Source: Tessaracoccus timonensis
Lineage (GTDB): Bacteria > Actinomycetota > Actinomycetes > Propionibacteriales > Propionibacteriaceae
Assembly: GCF_900343145.1 (NCBI RefSeq)
Contig: NZ_LT996886.1
Span: 1,054,001 to 1,118,000, forward strand
Direction: 5' to 3'
Length of the DNA: 64,000 nt
The position numbers and the translations under genes were made by a program. The notes beneath the pieces were generated by a model, which was not told where the DNA came from, searched no databases, and was given only the letters and a program-made list of their open reading frames with translations. Numbering within the stretch: position 1 is the first letter of the stretch; each line of letters opens with the position of its first letter. Positions 54,872 through 64,000 of the stretch are shown in pieces.

Positions 54872-56032
54872 CTAGCTGGGCAGGCGCATCAGCATGATGA
54901 CGTGGCGGTAGTCGAGCAGCTGCTCACCATCCATGCTTGCCAGGCCCGTAATCAGGCAGGGCTTGCCCGGCGCGGTGAACGCGAAGTGCGCGTACGGGGC
55001 GTCGAGCGCACCCAGCGCGTCGAGCAGGTACTGCGGGTTGAAGCCCGCGGCCTCGATCGTCTGCTCATCGCCGACGATCTCCACGCCCGCGGGGATCGCT
55101 TCCGTGCCCTGCGCCTGGTCGCCGGTGGCGGCCTCGAGGGTGACGTGATCGTCGTTGATGACCATGCGCAGCGGGGTGTTGCGCTCGGCGACAAGCTTCA
55201 CGCGCTTGACCGCGCCGAGCAGCTCGTCGCGGGAGACGCGGACGTTCACGGTGCCGTCGACGTCCATCAGATGCCGCACCTTCGGGAACGACTGCGACAG
55301 CAACCGCGTCGTGGCCTCCCGCTTGCCGTAGCTGCCCTCGCCGACGAAGCCCGCCAGGCCTTCGCCTTCGGCCTCGGTGGTGGACAGCGAGATCGTGACC
55401 TCGTCGCCGCCCGTCATCGCCTTCGCCGTGTCGGAGAGCACCTTGCCCGGGATGAGCACGGCGCCCTCGGCGTCGGGCGTCGACGGGTTCCAGGTGATCT
55501 CCTTCAGCGCCATGCGGTAGCGGTCGGTGGCCAGCAGGGACAGCGTTTCGCCGTCGATTTCCACCCGCACGCCAGTGAACACCGACAGCAACTCGTCGCG
55601 CCCGGCCGCCACGAACACCTGCGCGACGGCGCGCTCGAACGTGGAAGCGTCGACGGTGCCCGCCTGCGTGGGCATGTCGGGCAGGGTGGGGTACTCGTCG
55701 ACCGGCAGTGTCTGCAACGTGAAGCGCGCCGAACCGCAGGTGAGCTCGACCTTCGAGTGGTCCGCATCCAGTTCGACTGGCTTGTTCGGCAGCGAACGCG
55801 CGATCTCAGCGAGCAGACGCCCCGAGACGAGGACAGTACCCTCGTCATGCACCTGCGCGGGCAGCGCCACCTTCGCGGAGGTGGTGGAATCAAAGCTGGA
55901 TAGCGTCACCGCATCACCGTCGGCGCTCAGCAGCATGCCTGAGAGGATCGGTGCGGTGGGACGGTTCGGCAGGCTGCGGGCAACCCAGGCAACGGCGTCG
56001 GCCAGCGCGTCGCGCTCCACACGGATTTTCAC
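54872..56032 (-). CDS. dnaN: DNA polymerase III beta subunit (sliding clamp)
   Basis: 386 residues starting MKIRVERDALADAVAWVARS, three clamp domains; the partner-binding C terminus is RHVIMLMRLPS. It is the ring clamp of the replicative polymerase. The usual dnaA-dnaN adjacency is broken by an ABC transporter pair and oriC. Confidence 0.97.
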   Translation of the reverse strand: MKIRVERDALADAVAWVARSLPNRPTAPILSGMLLSADGDAVTLSSFDSTTSAKVALPAQVHDEGTVLVSGRLLAEIARSLPNKPVELDADHSKVELTCGSARFTLQTLPVDEYPTLPDMPTQAGTVDASTFERAVAQVFVAAGRDELLSVFTGVRVEIDGETLSLLATDRYRMALKEITWNPSTPDAEGAVLIPGKVLSDTAKAMTGGDEVTISLSTTEAEGEGLAGFVGEGSYGKREATTRLLSQSFPKVRHLMDVDGTVNVRVSRDELLGAVKRVKLVAERNTPLRMVINDDHVTLEAATGDQAQGTEAIPAGVEIVGDEQTIEAAGFNPQYLLDALGALDAPYAHFAFTAPGKPCLITGLASMDGEQLLDYRHVIMLMRLPS

Positions 56033-56123
56033 TTGCTTCTCCTCGTTCTTCCACAGGTGTAGCCCACGGCGGTCACACTCCGACGATCATATCGGCCACA
56101 CCTTCTCTGCGGTAGCGCTACCG

Positions 56124-58676
56124 CTACAGCGTCGCAATTGAATCCAGCACCGGCAGCTTCGCGGCGCGCCGCGCAGGCGAGATCGCGGCGAGCATGCCGA
56201 ACACCGCAGCCACCACGAGCATGAGCACAAGCTGCAGCCACGGCACATCCAGCGTGTCGATCCCCGCATCGACGTTCGCACGCTGCAGCACCACGCCAAA
56301 CAGCAGCCCGAGCAGCACACCCAACACGGATCCCATCACCGTGACGAGCACGGATTCGAGAGTGATCATGCGACGAATCTGCCGCCTCGTCACCCCCACC
56401 GCACGCAGCAGTCCGATCTCGCGCGTGCGCTCGATCACGCTCAGCGACAGCGTGTTGACAATGCCGAGTACCGAAATCACCAACGCCAGCCCGAGCAGCC
56501 CGTAGAGCAACCCGACCACCTGCTGGAACTGATCGACGCGATCCTGCACATACTCGTGCACGTCCGACACCGCGACCGTCTTCATCTCGTTCGTCGCGCT
56601 CAGCAATCCCTGACGAACCTGCTCGGCGTCGGCGCCGTCAGCGGTGAACACGACGAGCTTCCGAACCACTCGCGAGTCGGCGATCTTATCCAGCGTCGCC
56701 TTGTTGACGATGACCTGCGCCGGAGCATCGTCATCGGCGATACCCGTCACCAGCAACTGCTGCGTGCCCACCGAGCCCGCGAGCTCGAACGTCATGCCGA
56801 GCGACAGCTGCTGATCGCTGGCGAACTTCGCGGAAATCACCGCGGAATCTGGTTCGTCGGTCATGGTGCCCGCGACGATCTCCGTCGCGGTGCCTTCGTG
56901 GAGGCCCCGCGGCGTGGTGCCGGCCATCGTGACCGGTTTCTGCTCACCGGGGAGCTGCGCCTGCGCTGGCCACAGCGTCGCAACCCAATCGACACCATCG
57001 ACGCCCTCCACCTGCTCGGCCAGTTTGCCGTCGAAGGGAGTCATGGTGAGGGGCGCGACGACGAAGTCACCGCGCTGATCTGCCGACAACTGAGTCTTGA
57101 GCGACGTGCTGATGCTCGCTGCAAGCACCGCGACCGTCGTGACGAGGGCCAACCCGATCGTGAGCGTGGCCGCCGTGGCCGCGGTGCGGCCGGGCTGCCG
57201 CGTGGAGTTGCGCCCAGCGAGCGTGCCGACGGTGCCGAATACGCGTCTAAACACCCAACTCGCGCACGCGATGACAGGCGCGCCGAGCCACGGCATGGCA
57301 AGCACGGCGCCGACGAGCATCGTCGCGCATCCGATACCGATCCACCACAGTGGGCCCGGCACATCGATCCACAACCCACACACAATGAGCGCGATGGCGA
57401 TCTCCACCATCACGACTCCGACCAGGGCGAGCGCACCGCCGTCGGGTTTCGAGCTCGAGTGGCTGGCCTCGGCGAGCGCTTCGACGGGGCGGGTGCGCGA
57501 CGCCCGAACCGCCGGCACCAACGCCGCGATGGCCGTAATCACGATGCCGACGGCGTACGACGCGACGATCGACTGCCACGTGAGCTGCGGTTGGGCCGCG
57601 CCCAGATCGACGCCGGCTGAGCCCATGAGCGCCATGAGGCCCCACACCAGCAGGTACCCAACGCCGATGCCCAGCGTCGCGCCAATCACACCCATGACGA
57701 TGGCTTCGAGCAGCACTGACGTGCGCACCTGCGCCCTCGTGGCGCCGATGGCGCGCAGCACCGCGAGCTCGCGGGAGCGTTGGGCGACGAGGATCGAGAA
57801 CGTGTTGACGATGAGCATGGTGGCGACGAGCAACGCGATGGCCGCGAAGATCAGCAGCACCGTGTTGACAAAGCCCATGCCAGCACCCAGCGCGTCGCGG
57901 ATCTCGTCGGCGAGCTTCGCGCCCGTCTCGGCCTTCCAGCCCTCGGGAAGTACCTCGGATACCGCCTTGGCTACGTCATTCGCATCCTTGGACTGGTCGA
58001 TGCTGACCCACACCGCCTGGTAGACGTCCTTGCCCCCTACAAAGAGCTGCTGCGCCTCGTCGAGCGTGAAGAACAGATACGCCGCGCCCGCCGTCGAGCC
58101 GGAGCCGTATGTGCCGGTGCCGACGAGCGTGAATTCCTGCACTCCGTCGAAGGGGGTGGCGACGCGGACCGTATCCCCAATGCTGCGCCCGGCGCGTTCG
58201 GCGGTGCCCGGATCGATGACCACTTCGTTGTTGGTCTTCGGAGCGCGCCCGTCGATGATACGCGCGCTCTGTATACCGCCGACGGCGGGGGTGTCGTGCC
58301 AGTTGGCTCCGATGCCTGGTGCTCCGGGGATGCCGACGACGCGGTCATTCGCGTCGAGTACGAATACCTGAGCGTTGAGCACCGAACCGACCGCCTTGCT
58401 CACACCGTCGACGGCCTGGATCTTCTCAATGTCGGCGGGCGTCAGGGCCCGGGTGGGCTGCGCACCGTCAGCAGGAGAAGAATCGGCGCCGAGGTTCTCG
58501 TCGCTCACGTTGACGTCCGCCACTGTGGACTGGACGATCTCGTCGAATCCACGTGACAGCAGGTTGGTGAACATCAACGAGCCGGCGATGAATGCGATGC
58601 CGAGCATGATCGACAGTGCGCTCAGCACCAGGCGGAATTTGCGTGCGAGCAGCGACTTGAATGTGGCCTTCCACAT
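56124..58676 (-). CDS. ABC transporter permease, FtsX/MacB type
   Basis: 850 residues. N-terminal membrane helix, large extracellular MacB-PCD domain, a FtsX domain with three helices (residues about 260-390), a middle pair of helices, a second extracellular part and a second FtsX domain at the C terminus. This is the two-FtsX layout of MacB-like systems that work as mechanotransmitters or exporters of peptides and lipoproteins. It lies six bases downstream of its ATPase. Confidence 0.9.
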   Translation of the reverse strand: MWKATFKSLLARKFRLVLSALSIMLGIAFIAGSLMFTNLLSRGFDEIVQSTVADVNVSDENLGADSSPADGAQPTRALTPADIEKIQAVDGVSKAVGSVLNAQVFVLDANDRVVGIPGAPGIGANWHDTPAVGGIQSARIIDGRAPKTNNEVVIDPGTAERAGRSIGDTVRVATPFDGVQEFTLVGTGTYGSGSTAGAAYLFFTLDEAQQLFVGGKDVYQAVWVSIDQSKDANDVAKAVSEVLPEGWKAETGAKLADEIRDALGAGMGFVNTVLLIFAAIALLVATMLIVNTFSILVAQRSRELAVLRAIGATRAQVRTSVLLEAIVMGVIGATLGIGVGYLLVWGLMALMGSAGVDLGAAQPQLTWQSIVASYAVGIVITAIAALVPAVRASRTRPVEALAEASHSSSKPDGGALALVGVVMVEIAIALIVCGLWIDVPGPLWWIGIGCATMLVGAVLAMPWLGAPVIACASWVFRRVFGTVGTLAGRNSTRQPGRTAATAATLTIGLALVTTVAVLAASISTSLKTQLSADQRGDFVVAPLTMTPFDGKLAEQVEGVDGVDWVATLWPAQAQLPGEQKPVTMAGTTPRGLHEGTATEIVAGTMTDEPDSAVISAKFASDQQLSLGMTFELAGSVGTQQLLVTGIADDDAPAQVIVNKATLDKIADSRVVRKLVVFTADGADAEQVRQGLLSATNEMKTVAVSDVHEYVQDRVDQFQQVVGLLYGLLGLALVISVLGIVNTLSLSVIERTREIGLLRAVGVTRRQIRRMITLESVLVTVMGSVLGVLLGLLFGVVLQRANVDAGIDTLDVPWLQLVLMLVVAAVFGMLAAISPARRAAKLPVLDSIATL

Positions 58677-58682
58677 GGGCGA

Positions 58683-59492
58683 TCACAACGCCCGTCGCGG
58701 CTTGGCCGACGGCTCGCTCGGCTGCGCGTCATCGTCGGCAACCACCGGATTGCCTTGCTCGTCGAGGCGTGGGTAGAGGCGTGCCATTGTTTGCAGCAGG
58801 TCGTCTTGCGTCGGGTGCTGCACCTCGTCGACGATGCGCCCGTCGGAGAGGAACACGGCGCGGTCGGCGTAGCTCGCGGCGGTGGCGTCGTGGGTGACCA
58901 TGACGACGGTTTGGCCGAAGTCGTCCACGCTGGCGCGCAGGAATGACAACACTTCTGCGGCCGCGAGGGAGTCGAGGTTGCCGGTGGGTTCGTCGCCGAA
59001 CACAATCTCGGGGCGATTCATGAGCGCTCGGGCGCACGCGACGCGCTGCTGCTGGCCGCCGGAGAGTTCCGACGGGGTGTGGCCCAGTCGGTCGCGCAGA
59101 TCGAGCATGTCGACGACCTTGTCAAACCACGCTCGATCGACCTTGCCGCCTGCGATGGAGACCGGAAGCACAATGTTTTCTTCCGCAGAGAGCGTGGGGA
59201 TGAGATTGAAGGCTTGGAAGATGAAGCCAATACGCTCGCGTCGAAGCTTCGTGAGTGTGGTGTCGTCGAGGGCTGCGACGTCGGTGTCGCCAATGAATAC
59301 CTGCCCCGAGGTGGGCGCATCGAGGGCGGCAAGCAGGTGCATCAGCGTGGATTTGCCGGAGCCCGACGGGCCCATGATCGCCGTGAACTTTCCCTGTTCG
59401 ATCGCAAAGTCGACGCCGTCCAGGGCAACCACAGTGGTGTCGCCGCTGCCGTACTGCTTGGTAAGGGACACTGCCCTGGCTGCTACCGTCAC
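58683..59492 (-). CDS. ABC transporter ATPase, MacB/LolD type
   Basis: 269 residues from GTG 59492. Walker A GPSGSGKST, signature LSGGQQQR, Walker B VFGDEPTGNLD, His switch VTHD. The DEPTGNLD box is characteristic of the MacB/LolD/FtsE branch. It begins immediately next to oriC and forms an operon with the FtsX-type permease. Confidence 0.92.
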   Translation of the reverse strand: MTVAARAVSLTKQYGSGDTTVVALDGVDFAIEQGKFTAIMGPSGSGKSTLMHLLAALDAPTSGQVFIGDTDVAALDDTTLTKLRRERIGFIFQAFNLIPTLSAEENIVLPVSIAGGKVDRAWFDKVVDMLDLRDRLGHTPSELSGGQQQRVACARALMNRPEIVFGDEPTGNLDSLAAAEVLSFLRASVDDFGQTVVMVTHDATAASYADRAVFLSDGRIVDEVQHPTQDDLLQTMARLYPRLDEQGNPVVADDDAQPSEPSAKPRRAL

Positions 59493-59557
59493 GCCTCAAC
59501 CGTACCTGGCGAACTTTTTGTGTTTCCACGCTGGAGAGTTTGAAGACTCTTGGTTGT

Positions 59558-59749
59558 ATATCTACTCATAATAGTAGTAGGTGCTGTGGACACTGTGGAT
59601 AACTTCCATCCATCCTTGTCGTACTCGCAATGAAGACTGTGGATAAGTACAACCAAGATGTCGAATTACACGCTGAGGATTTGTGGACAGCCGTCGTAGA
59701 AAAGTTTTCCACAGAAGAATCCACACCCGAACAACAGCACTTATCCACA
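59558..59749. other. Chromosomal replication origin (oriC)
   Basis: Between dnaA and the ABC ATPase gene, this gap of about 320 bp has DnaA boxes TGTGGATAA at 59594-59602 and 59638-59646 and TTATCCACA at 59741-59749, plus near matches TGTGGACAC (59585), TGTGGACAG (59682) and TTTTCCACA (59705). The AT-rich stretch TATCTACTCATAATAGTAG (59559-59577) could be the unwinding element. Neighbouring dnaA and the rnpA-rpmH block support the assignment. Confidence 0.88.
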
Positions 59750-59810
59750 GGCAGGAGTGGGGACGTGAGAGCGCCGCGTTGAACCGCGGGAACCTAGGAG
59801 AAAAGATCGC

Positions 59811-61172
59811 TCAGCGCTGTTTGATCTTGTTGGTGAGCTCGGTCACCTGCGTGAACAACGACCGATCTTCACTGATCCGCTCAGTCACGCGACGTACGGA
59901 GTTCAGCACTGTCGAATGGTCGCGGCCCCCGAATTTGGCGCCGATCTTGGGCAGGGAGAGTTCCGTCAGCTCTCGGCACAGATAGATAGCGATGTGGCGA
60001 GGCATCGCAATCCCCGCGACGCGGCTCGTCCCGGTGAGATCGTCCATCGAAATATTGAAGTACTCGCTGGTGGCTTCCATGATCGTCTGGGCGTCCACCT
60101 GCACCTCGCCCTCGGGCATGAGGCTGTCGAGCACTTCGGTGGCGAGCTCCGTCGTGATCTCCTGCTGATCCAGCGACGCGAGCGCGGCAATGCGGGTGAG
60201 CGCACCCTCGAGCTCACGGATGTTCGTCGTAATCCGAGCCGCGATGAGTTCCAGCACTTGCGTACCTGCGGTCAGACGCTGTGAGGCCACCTTCTTGCGC
60301 AAAATAGCGATGCGGGTTTCGAGGTCGGGCGGCTGAATGTCGGTCATCAACCCCCACTCGAAGCGCGAACGCAGACGCGGTTCCAGCGCCTCCAGCAACT
60401 TCGGCGGGCGGTCGGAGGTCATCACGATCTGCTTCTGCGCATTGTGCAGCGTGTTGAACGTGTGGAAGAACTCTTCCTGGGTCTGGATCTTCTGCGCCAG
60501 GAACTGAATGTCGTCGACGAGCAACACGTCGATGTCGCGATACGTGCTTCGGAACTCGGCAGTGCGGTTGCTCGAGATGGCGTTGATGAAATCGTTGGTG
60601 AGCTCCTCCGTCGACACGTACTTTACGCGGAGATTCTCGTAATAGCTCATCACGTAGTGCCCGATGGCGTGCAGCAGATGCGTCTTACCCAACCCCGACG
60701 CGCCGTAAATGAGCAGTGGGTTGTACGCCTTGCCGGGAGTTTCCGCGACGGCGGCGGCCGCCGCGTGCGCGAAACGGTTCGACGATCCCGCGACGAAACT
60801 CTCGAAGGTGTAGCGGGGGTTGAGCCGAACGTCGGACTGGGGTCGAGGCTTCGCCAAGATGGGCTCGGGAAGCTGCGACGCTACCTCCTCGTCGACTTCC
60901 GCAGCGGCCGGGCGCTGCTCGGGCACCTGATCTGGATCAATCATCACCGCGAGGTGCGTCGGGGTATTGAAATGATCGGACAGCTGCTCCTCGAGGGCGA
61001 CGCGCAGCCGGGTCTCGATGCGTTCGCGGGTGGGTTCGTCGCTCACGGCCAGCATCATCGTCGAACCGTGCATCGCGATGGGTTTGGTGCGACGCAGCCA
61101 CGCGCGGGTTGGCGCGTCGGCGGAATCAATGACGCTGTCCCACATGACATCGAGGTCGATAGCGTCAGTCAC
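59811..61172 (-). CDS. dnaA: Chromosomal replication initiator protein DnaA
   Basis: 453 residues from GTG 61172. Walker [15 protein letters not shown] (about 160), Walker [12 protein letters not shown] (about 217), and the DNA-binding C terminus with [20 protein letters not shown] and [14 protein letters not shown]. The linker between domains I and III is short compared with Streptomyces DnaA. It binds the boxes at oriC and unwinds it. Confidence 0.98.
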   Translation of the reverse strand: MTDAIDLDVMWDSVIDSADAPTRAWLRRTKPIAMHGSTMMLAVSDEPTRERIETRLRVALEEQLSDHFNTPTHLAVMIDPDQVPEQRPAAAEVDEEVASQLPEPILAKPRPQSDVRLNPRYTFESFVAGSSNRFAHAAAAAVAETPGKAYNPLLIYGASGLGKTHLLHAIGHYVMSYYENLRVKYVSTEELTNDFINAISSNRTAEFRSTYRDIDVLLVDDIQFLAQKIQTQEEFFHTFNTLHNAQKQIVMTSDRPPKLLEALEPRLRSRFEWGLMTDIQPPDLETRIAILRKKVASQRLTAGTQVLELIAARITTNIRELEGALTRIAALASLDQQEITTELATEVLDSLMPEGEVQVDAQTIMEATSEYFNISMDDLTGTSRVAGIAMPRHIAIYLCRELTELSLPKIGAKFGGRDHSTVLNSVRRVTERISEDRSLFTQVTELTNKIKQR

Positions 61173-61466
61173 AAAGACCCCTTGTCACACTCGTGAGCGC
61201 ATGCTCATTGTCCACATTTCCACAGAGTTTCCCACAGAAGCGGGTGACACCTGAACCTAGTATACCCTCGCTGATGTTCTGCAACCTGTTTGAGGGAATA
61301 CATCGGCGTGTCGGCTGGACTACATTGATGTAATTTGCATCGGCGGGGTTTGGGTTTGGAGAAACGCCCCTCAAGCGCGTATCGTTACATAGCCGCTGTC
61401 TCGGACAGCCCACGTCCTCAGGCCCTCGGGCTTGTGATTACCAGCATCGTTACGGAGAATTCTCGC
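61173..61466. promoter_or_regulatory. Divergent dnaA-rpmH promoter region
   Basis: 294 bp without a gene. TTGTCCACA (61208-61216) and adjacent TTTCCACA and TCCCACAG strings near 61217-61238 are near-matches to DnaA boxes before the dnaA start and suggest autoregulation. The stretch ACATTGATGTAATTTGC near 61321-61337 is AT-richer and is a plausible promoter for rpmH. No other structure was recognised. Confidence 0.55.
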
Positions 61467-61604
61467 ATGAGCAAGCGTACCTTCCAGCCGAGCAATCGTC
61501 GTCGCAGCCGCACCCACGGCTTCCGCAGCCGCATGCGCACTCGGGCCGGCCGCCGGATCCTGGCCGCTCGTCGTCGCAAGGGCCGCGCCGAGCTGTCGGC
61601 CTGA
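61467..61604 (+). CDS. rpmH: 50S ribosomal protein L34
   Basis: 45 residues, [20 protein letters not shown] then [20 protein letters not shown]; unmistakable L34. ATG 61467 follows ACGGAGAA. It starts the rpmH-rnpA-yidD-yidC-khpB-rsmG block. Confidence 0.98.
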   Translation: MSKRTFQPSNRRRSRTHGFRSRMRTRAGRRILAARRRKGRAELSA

Positions 61605-61613
61605 TCCTGCTCC

Positions 61614-61964
61614 GTGCTGCCCACCTCGCGCCGTCTGAAAGCTCCCGCAGACTTCACTGCCTGCTTTCGTGACGGCGTGAAAGCGGCAGGAGCGTCGGTC
61701 GTCGTGCACGTAGGCCGACCACCCCACACGAATCCACCCGAGGTGACCCGGGTGGGTTTTGTTGTGTCCAAGAAAGTGGGCAATGCCGTCACCAGGAACC
61801 GCGTCAAGCGTCGGCTGCGGCACATCGTCGCAGATCTGCCCACCCCCATGCACACCGACGTCGTCGTGCGCGCCCTACCTTCGATTGCGGACGCAGGCCC
61901 TGAGCTACGTGACGACGTCGCTTCCGCGTGGCGCAGAGCCTTCAAGAAGGCATGCCAATGCTGA
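61614..61964 (+). CDS. rnpA: Ribonuclease P protein component
   Basis: 116 residues from GTG 61614, nine bases after rpmH. The RNR signature is [20 protein letters not shown]. It helps the RNase P RNA mature tRNA 5' ends. Confidence 0.97.
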   Translation: MLPTSRRLKAPADFTACFRDGVKAAGASVVVHVGRPPHTNPPEVTRVGFVVSKKVGNAVTRNRVKRRLRHIVADLPTPMHTDVVVRALPSIADAGPELRDDVASAWRRAFKKACQC

Positions 61965-62236
61965 AGTATCCGCTCATTTGGTTCGTCAAAGGTTGGCGAC
62001 GTTGGATCTCGCCGTTGTACGGGGATGTGTGCAAGTTTCATCCGACGTGCTCCGCGTACGGGTTGAGAGCGCTGGAGGTGCACGGAGCGGTGCGCGGATG
62101 CTGGTTGATTGCTCGACGTCTGGTGCGCTGCCATCCGTGGTCGATGGGCGGCGTGGATTACGTTCCTGGCACCAAGGAATACGACACCTGGGAGGCAGAG
62201 ATGACCTCGCAGAAGACACTTGAGGTGAGTATCTGA
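61958..62236 (+). CDS. yidD: Membrane protein insertion efficiency factor YidD
   Basis: 92 residues. ATG 61958 is well placed after AGAAGG; ATG 61952 is possible. Core motif [20 protein letters not shown] and [12 protein letters not shown]. Overlaps rnpA, and its stop overlaps the yidC start. Confidence 0.94.
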   Translation: MLKYPLIWFVKGWRRWISPLYGDVCKFHPTCSAYGLRALEVHGAVRGCWLIARRLVRCHPWSMGGVDYVPGTKEYDTWEAEMTSQKTLEVSI

Positions 62237-63360
62237 TGGAGTTTGTTGTCCCCCTGGGCATCGGCGACGCCTTCATGGGCTTGTTGTCGACGATGATGCA
62301 GCCGCTCTACTGGGCGGTCTCCGGGCTGCTGGTGATGTTCCACTGGGTCTGGGGTGTGTGGCTGAGCTTGCCGAAGGGTGCTGCGTGGGCGCTGGCGATT
62401 GTCTCGCTCACCGTCGTGGTGCGTACGGCGATGATTCCGCTGTTCGTGAAGCAGATCAACAGTTCTCGGAACATGCAGCTGCTCCAGCCCAAGATGCAGG
62501 AGCTGCAGAAGAAGTACGGCAGCGACCGCGAGCGTCTCGGCCAGGAGACAATGAAGCTGTACAAGGAAGAAGGCGTCAACCCCATGGCGTCGTGCTTCCC
62601 TCTCCTCATTCAGATGCCCATCTTCCTCGCGTTGTTCCGTGTGCTGCAGGGTGCATCCGACGGTCCCGTGCGCGGCCAGTGGTTGAAGGACCGCCCGGAA
62701 CTGGTCGAATCGCTCCAGAGCGCGAAACTGTTCGGCGCCGAGCTCGCGTCGCGGATTTTCCCGCTCACGCCCTTTGGCATGACGCAGATTCTCGGCATCA
62801 TCCTGGTGATTTTGATGGTGGGGGCGCTGTTCATCACGCAGCTGCAGCTCATGCGCAAGAACATGCCGCCGGAGGCGCTCACGGGGCCGATGGCGCAGCA
62901 GCAAAAGATCATGCTGTACGTGTTCCCCGTTATCTACGCCATGTCGTCCGTGGTGATCCCCATTGGCGTCTTGCTGTACTGGTTTGCGTCGAATGTGTGG
63001 ACGATGGCGCAGCAGGGCATCCTCATTCGCAACAACCCTGCCCCCAATACTCCTGCCTACATCGACTGGGAAGAGCGGATGCGCGCGAAGGGTCAAGACC
63101 CGGATCAGATCATGCGCGAGCGCCGCGAGAAGGCTCGTCGTAAGCGTAGGGGCGCGACGAACGCTCCCACCACCCGCAAGGTGCGCGGGCAGGATGTGAC
63201 ACCCACCGACGACGTCGACGAGACGACGAGCCCCACTCCCCCCAGGGTGCAGCGGCAGCAGGTGACCCGCTCTACCGTCCGCGTGGATGCGGACGGCAAG
63301 CGCGTGGTGACCAGGCAGCAGCCCCGCCAGCAATCGCGTGCTCAGCGCAAGAAGAAGTGA
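62236..63360 (+). CDS. yidC: Membrane protein insertase YidC/Oxa1
   Basis: 374 residues with five helices: near 15-40, the conserved ALAIVSLTVVVRTAMIPLF (Arg in the groove), the hairpin KMQELQKKYGSDRERLGQE, and CFPLLIQMPIFLALFRVLQ, ILGIILVILMVGALFI, IYAMSSVVIPIGVLLYWFAS. The C-terminal tail is basic. It inserts membrane proteins with or without Sec. Confidence 0.96.
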   Translation: MEFVVPLGIGDAFMGLLSTMMQPLYWAVSGLLVMFHWVWGVWLSLPKGAAWALAIVSLTVVVRTAMIPLFVKQINSSRNMQLLQPKMQELQKKYGSDRERLGQETMKLYKEEGVNPMASCFPLLIQMPIFLALFRVLQGASDGPVRGQWLKDRPELVESLQSAKLFGAELASRIFPLTPFGMTQILGIILVILMVGALFITQLQLMRKNMPPEALTGPMAQQQKIMLYVFPVIYAMSSVVIPIGVLLYWFASNVWTMAQQGILIRNNPAPNTPAYIDWEERMRAKGQDPDQIMRERREKARRKRRGATNAPTTRKVRGQDVTPTDDVDETTSPTPPRVQRQQVTRSTVRVDADGKRVVTRQQPRQQSRAQRKKK

Positions 63361-63370
63361 AAGGACGCTC

Positions 63371-63835
63371 ATGAGTGATAGCGAATCCAGCCTCCTGGCT
63401 GAAGGCGACCTCGTCGCGGATTACCTCGAAGAATTGCTCGACATCGCCGATCTCGACGGTGACATTGAGAACTCTGTCTCGGAGGGGCGAGCGTTCGTCG
63501 CCATCGACACCGACTCTGACTTGCTCGTGGGCAAGGACGGCAAGGTGCTCGACGCACTCCAGGAGCTCTCGCGTCTCGTCGTGATGACGGAGACAGGTCA
63601 CCGCTCTAGGCTGATGGTTGACGTGGCTGGTTTCCGCGAGCGTCGCCGTGCGGAACTCGTGGCGATGGCGCGCGACGCGATCGCCGAGGTGCAGGAGACC
63701 GGCGACCCGGTACGCATGATGCCGCTGAACGCGTACGAGCGGAAGATCGTTCACGACGAGGTTGCCGGCGCCGGGTTGATGAGCGAGTCGGAGGGCGAGC
63801 CCCCGAACCGCCGCGTCGTGGTGCAGAAGGCATGA
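63371..63835 (+). CDS. khpB: KH-R3H RNA-binding protein KhpB (Jag-like)
   Basis: 154 residues from ATG 63371 after AAAGGACGC. KH domain (LLVGKDGKVLDALQELSRLV) then R3H (RRAELVAMARDAIAEVQETG; MPLNAYERKIVHDEV). It lacks the Jag-N domain of Firmicutes, as usual in actinobacteria. The stop overlaps the rsmG start (ATGA). Confidence 0.92.
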   Translation: MSDSESSLLAEGDLVADYLEELLDIADLDGDIENSVSEGRAFVAIDTDSDLLVGKDGKVLDALQELSRLVVMTETGHRSRLMVDVAGFRERRRAELVAMARDAIAEVQETGDPVRMMPLNAYERKIVHDEVAGAGLMSESEGEPPNRRVVVQKA

Positions 63836-64000
63836 CCGATCTCGGCCCAGTGTCAATGGATGAAAGCGCGGCTCGGTCCGCGCTTTCATCTTTATATCCA
63901 CAAGCCGCTAAGCAGTTAAATCGATATGTCGATATATTACTAGACGAGGGTATTACGTGGGGGCTCCTTGGCCCGCGAGAGGGTGAACGTGTGTGGACAC
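63832..64000 (+). CDS. rsmG: 16S rRNA (guanine-N7) methyltransferase RsmG, N-terminal part
   Basis: Open from ATG 63832 (overlapping the khpB stop) to the window edge. RYVDILLDEGITWGLLGPRE followed by GERVWT matches the start of RsmG/GidB, which methylates G527 of 16S rRNA. An internal ATG at 63856 is an alternative start. The part from about 63890 is AT-richer and has three TTA codons, unlike neighbours. Gene is truncated by the window. Confidence 0.88.
   Translation, partial: MTDLGPVSMDESAARSALSSLYPQAAKQLNRYVDILLDEGITWGLLGPREGERVWT
63859..63890 (+). terminator. Terminator-like hairpin inside the start of rsmG
   Basis: GATGAAAGCGCGG (63859-63871) and CCGCGCTTTCATC (63878-63890) form a perfect 13-bp stem with a 6-nt loop, followed by TTTATAT. 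It resembles an intrinsic terminator but lies within the reading frame, so it may attenuate rsmG expression. Confidence 0.55.

Overview
The window is a chromosomal segment from a high-GC Gram-positive actinobacterium. It runs into the replication origin (rsmG, khpB, yidC, yidD, rnpA, rpmH, dnaA, oriC, dnaN, recF). The mix of a Tad/Flp pilus locus, a PTS/ABC glycan-use region and secreted proteins with LPXTG-like tails fits the Propionibacteriaceae, but the family assignment is inference.

Region 1 (1-10454): a fragment of an IS3-family transposase borders a complete type I-G (formerly I-U) CRISPR-Cas locus. The order is csb1/cas7, csb2/cas5-cas6, cas3 with a C-terminal HD domain, a csb3/cas8-like gene, a cas4-cas1 fusion and cas2. 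A 15-repeat, 14-spacer array follows. Between the IS fragment and csb1, on the opposite strand, lies a degenerate one-spacer 'mini-CRISPR' (351-443). Its 3' repeat handle is an exact 14-nt copy of the array repeat. Its pseudo-spacer partly matches DNA about 55 bp upstream (474-490), with the first two mismatches at spacer positions 6 and 12. Those are positions that type I crRNAs do not read. This looks like a CreA/CreR-type crRNA-resembling regulatory or antitoxin RNA guarding a type I-G system, and it is the main discovery candidate.

Region 2 (10455-20718): a variable stretch with two copies of a hairpin repeat, a Fic-protein remnant, an uncharacterised small gene, a split DUF2207-like membrane protein, a PepSY-like lipoprotein, a large secreted metallophosphoesterase, an Atg22/UMF1-like transporter and citrate synthase.

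Region 3 (20832-39842): a host-glycan utilisation region on the minus strand. It has a secreted GH35 beta-galactosidase, a CUT1 sugar ABC transporter (binding lipoprotein and two permeases, no ATPase), a secreted protein with two GH20 beta-hexosaminidase domains, a complete PTS (EI, HPr, EIIA, EIICB) headed by a BglG/LicT-type antiterminator with a candidate RAT site, and a HAD phosphatase. The secreted enzymes would release galactose and GlcNAc at the surface, and the ABC and PTS systems would import the products. Both glycosidases stop immediately after an LPQTG-like motif, without the usual membrane anchor.

Region 4 (39964-53567): a membrane protein, an ABC exporter and an AspT/YidE-type exchanger, separated by long inverted repeats with partly related loops. 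A Tad/Flp pilus locus (cpaB-like, tadZ, tadA, tadB, tadC, pilin, LysM/BTAD protein) follows, with two DnaA-box clusters in its intergenic regions.

Region 5 (53022-64000): the origin region. A MacB-type ABC transporter pair sits between oriC and dnaN. The window ends inside rsmG.
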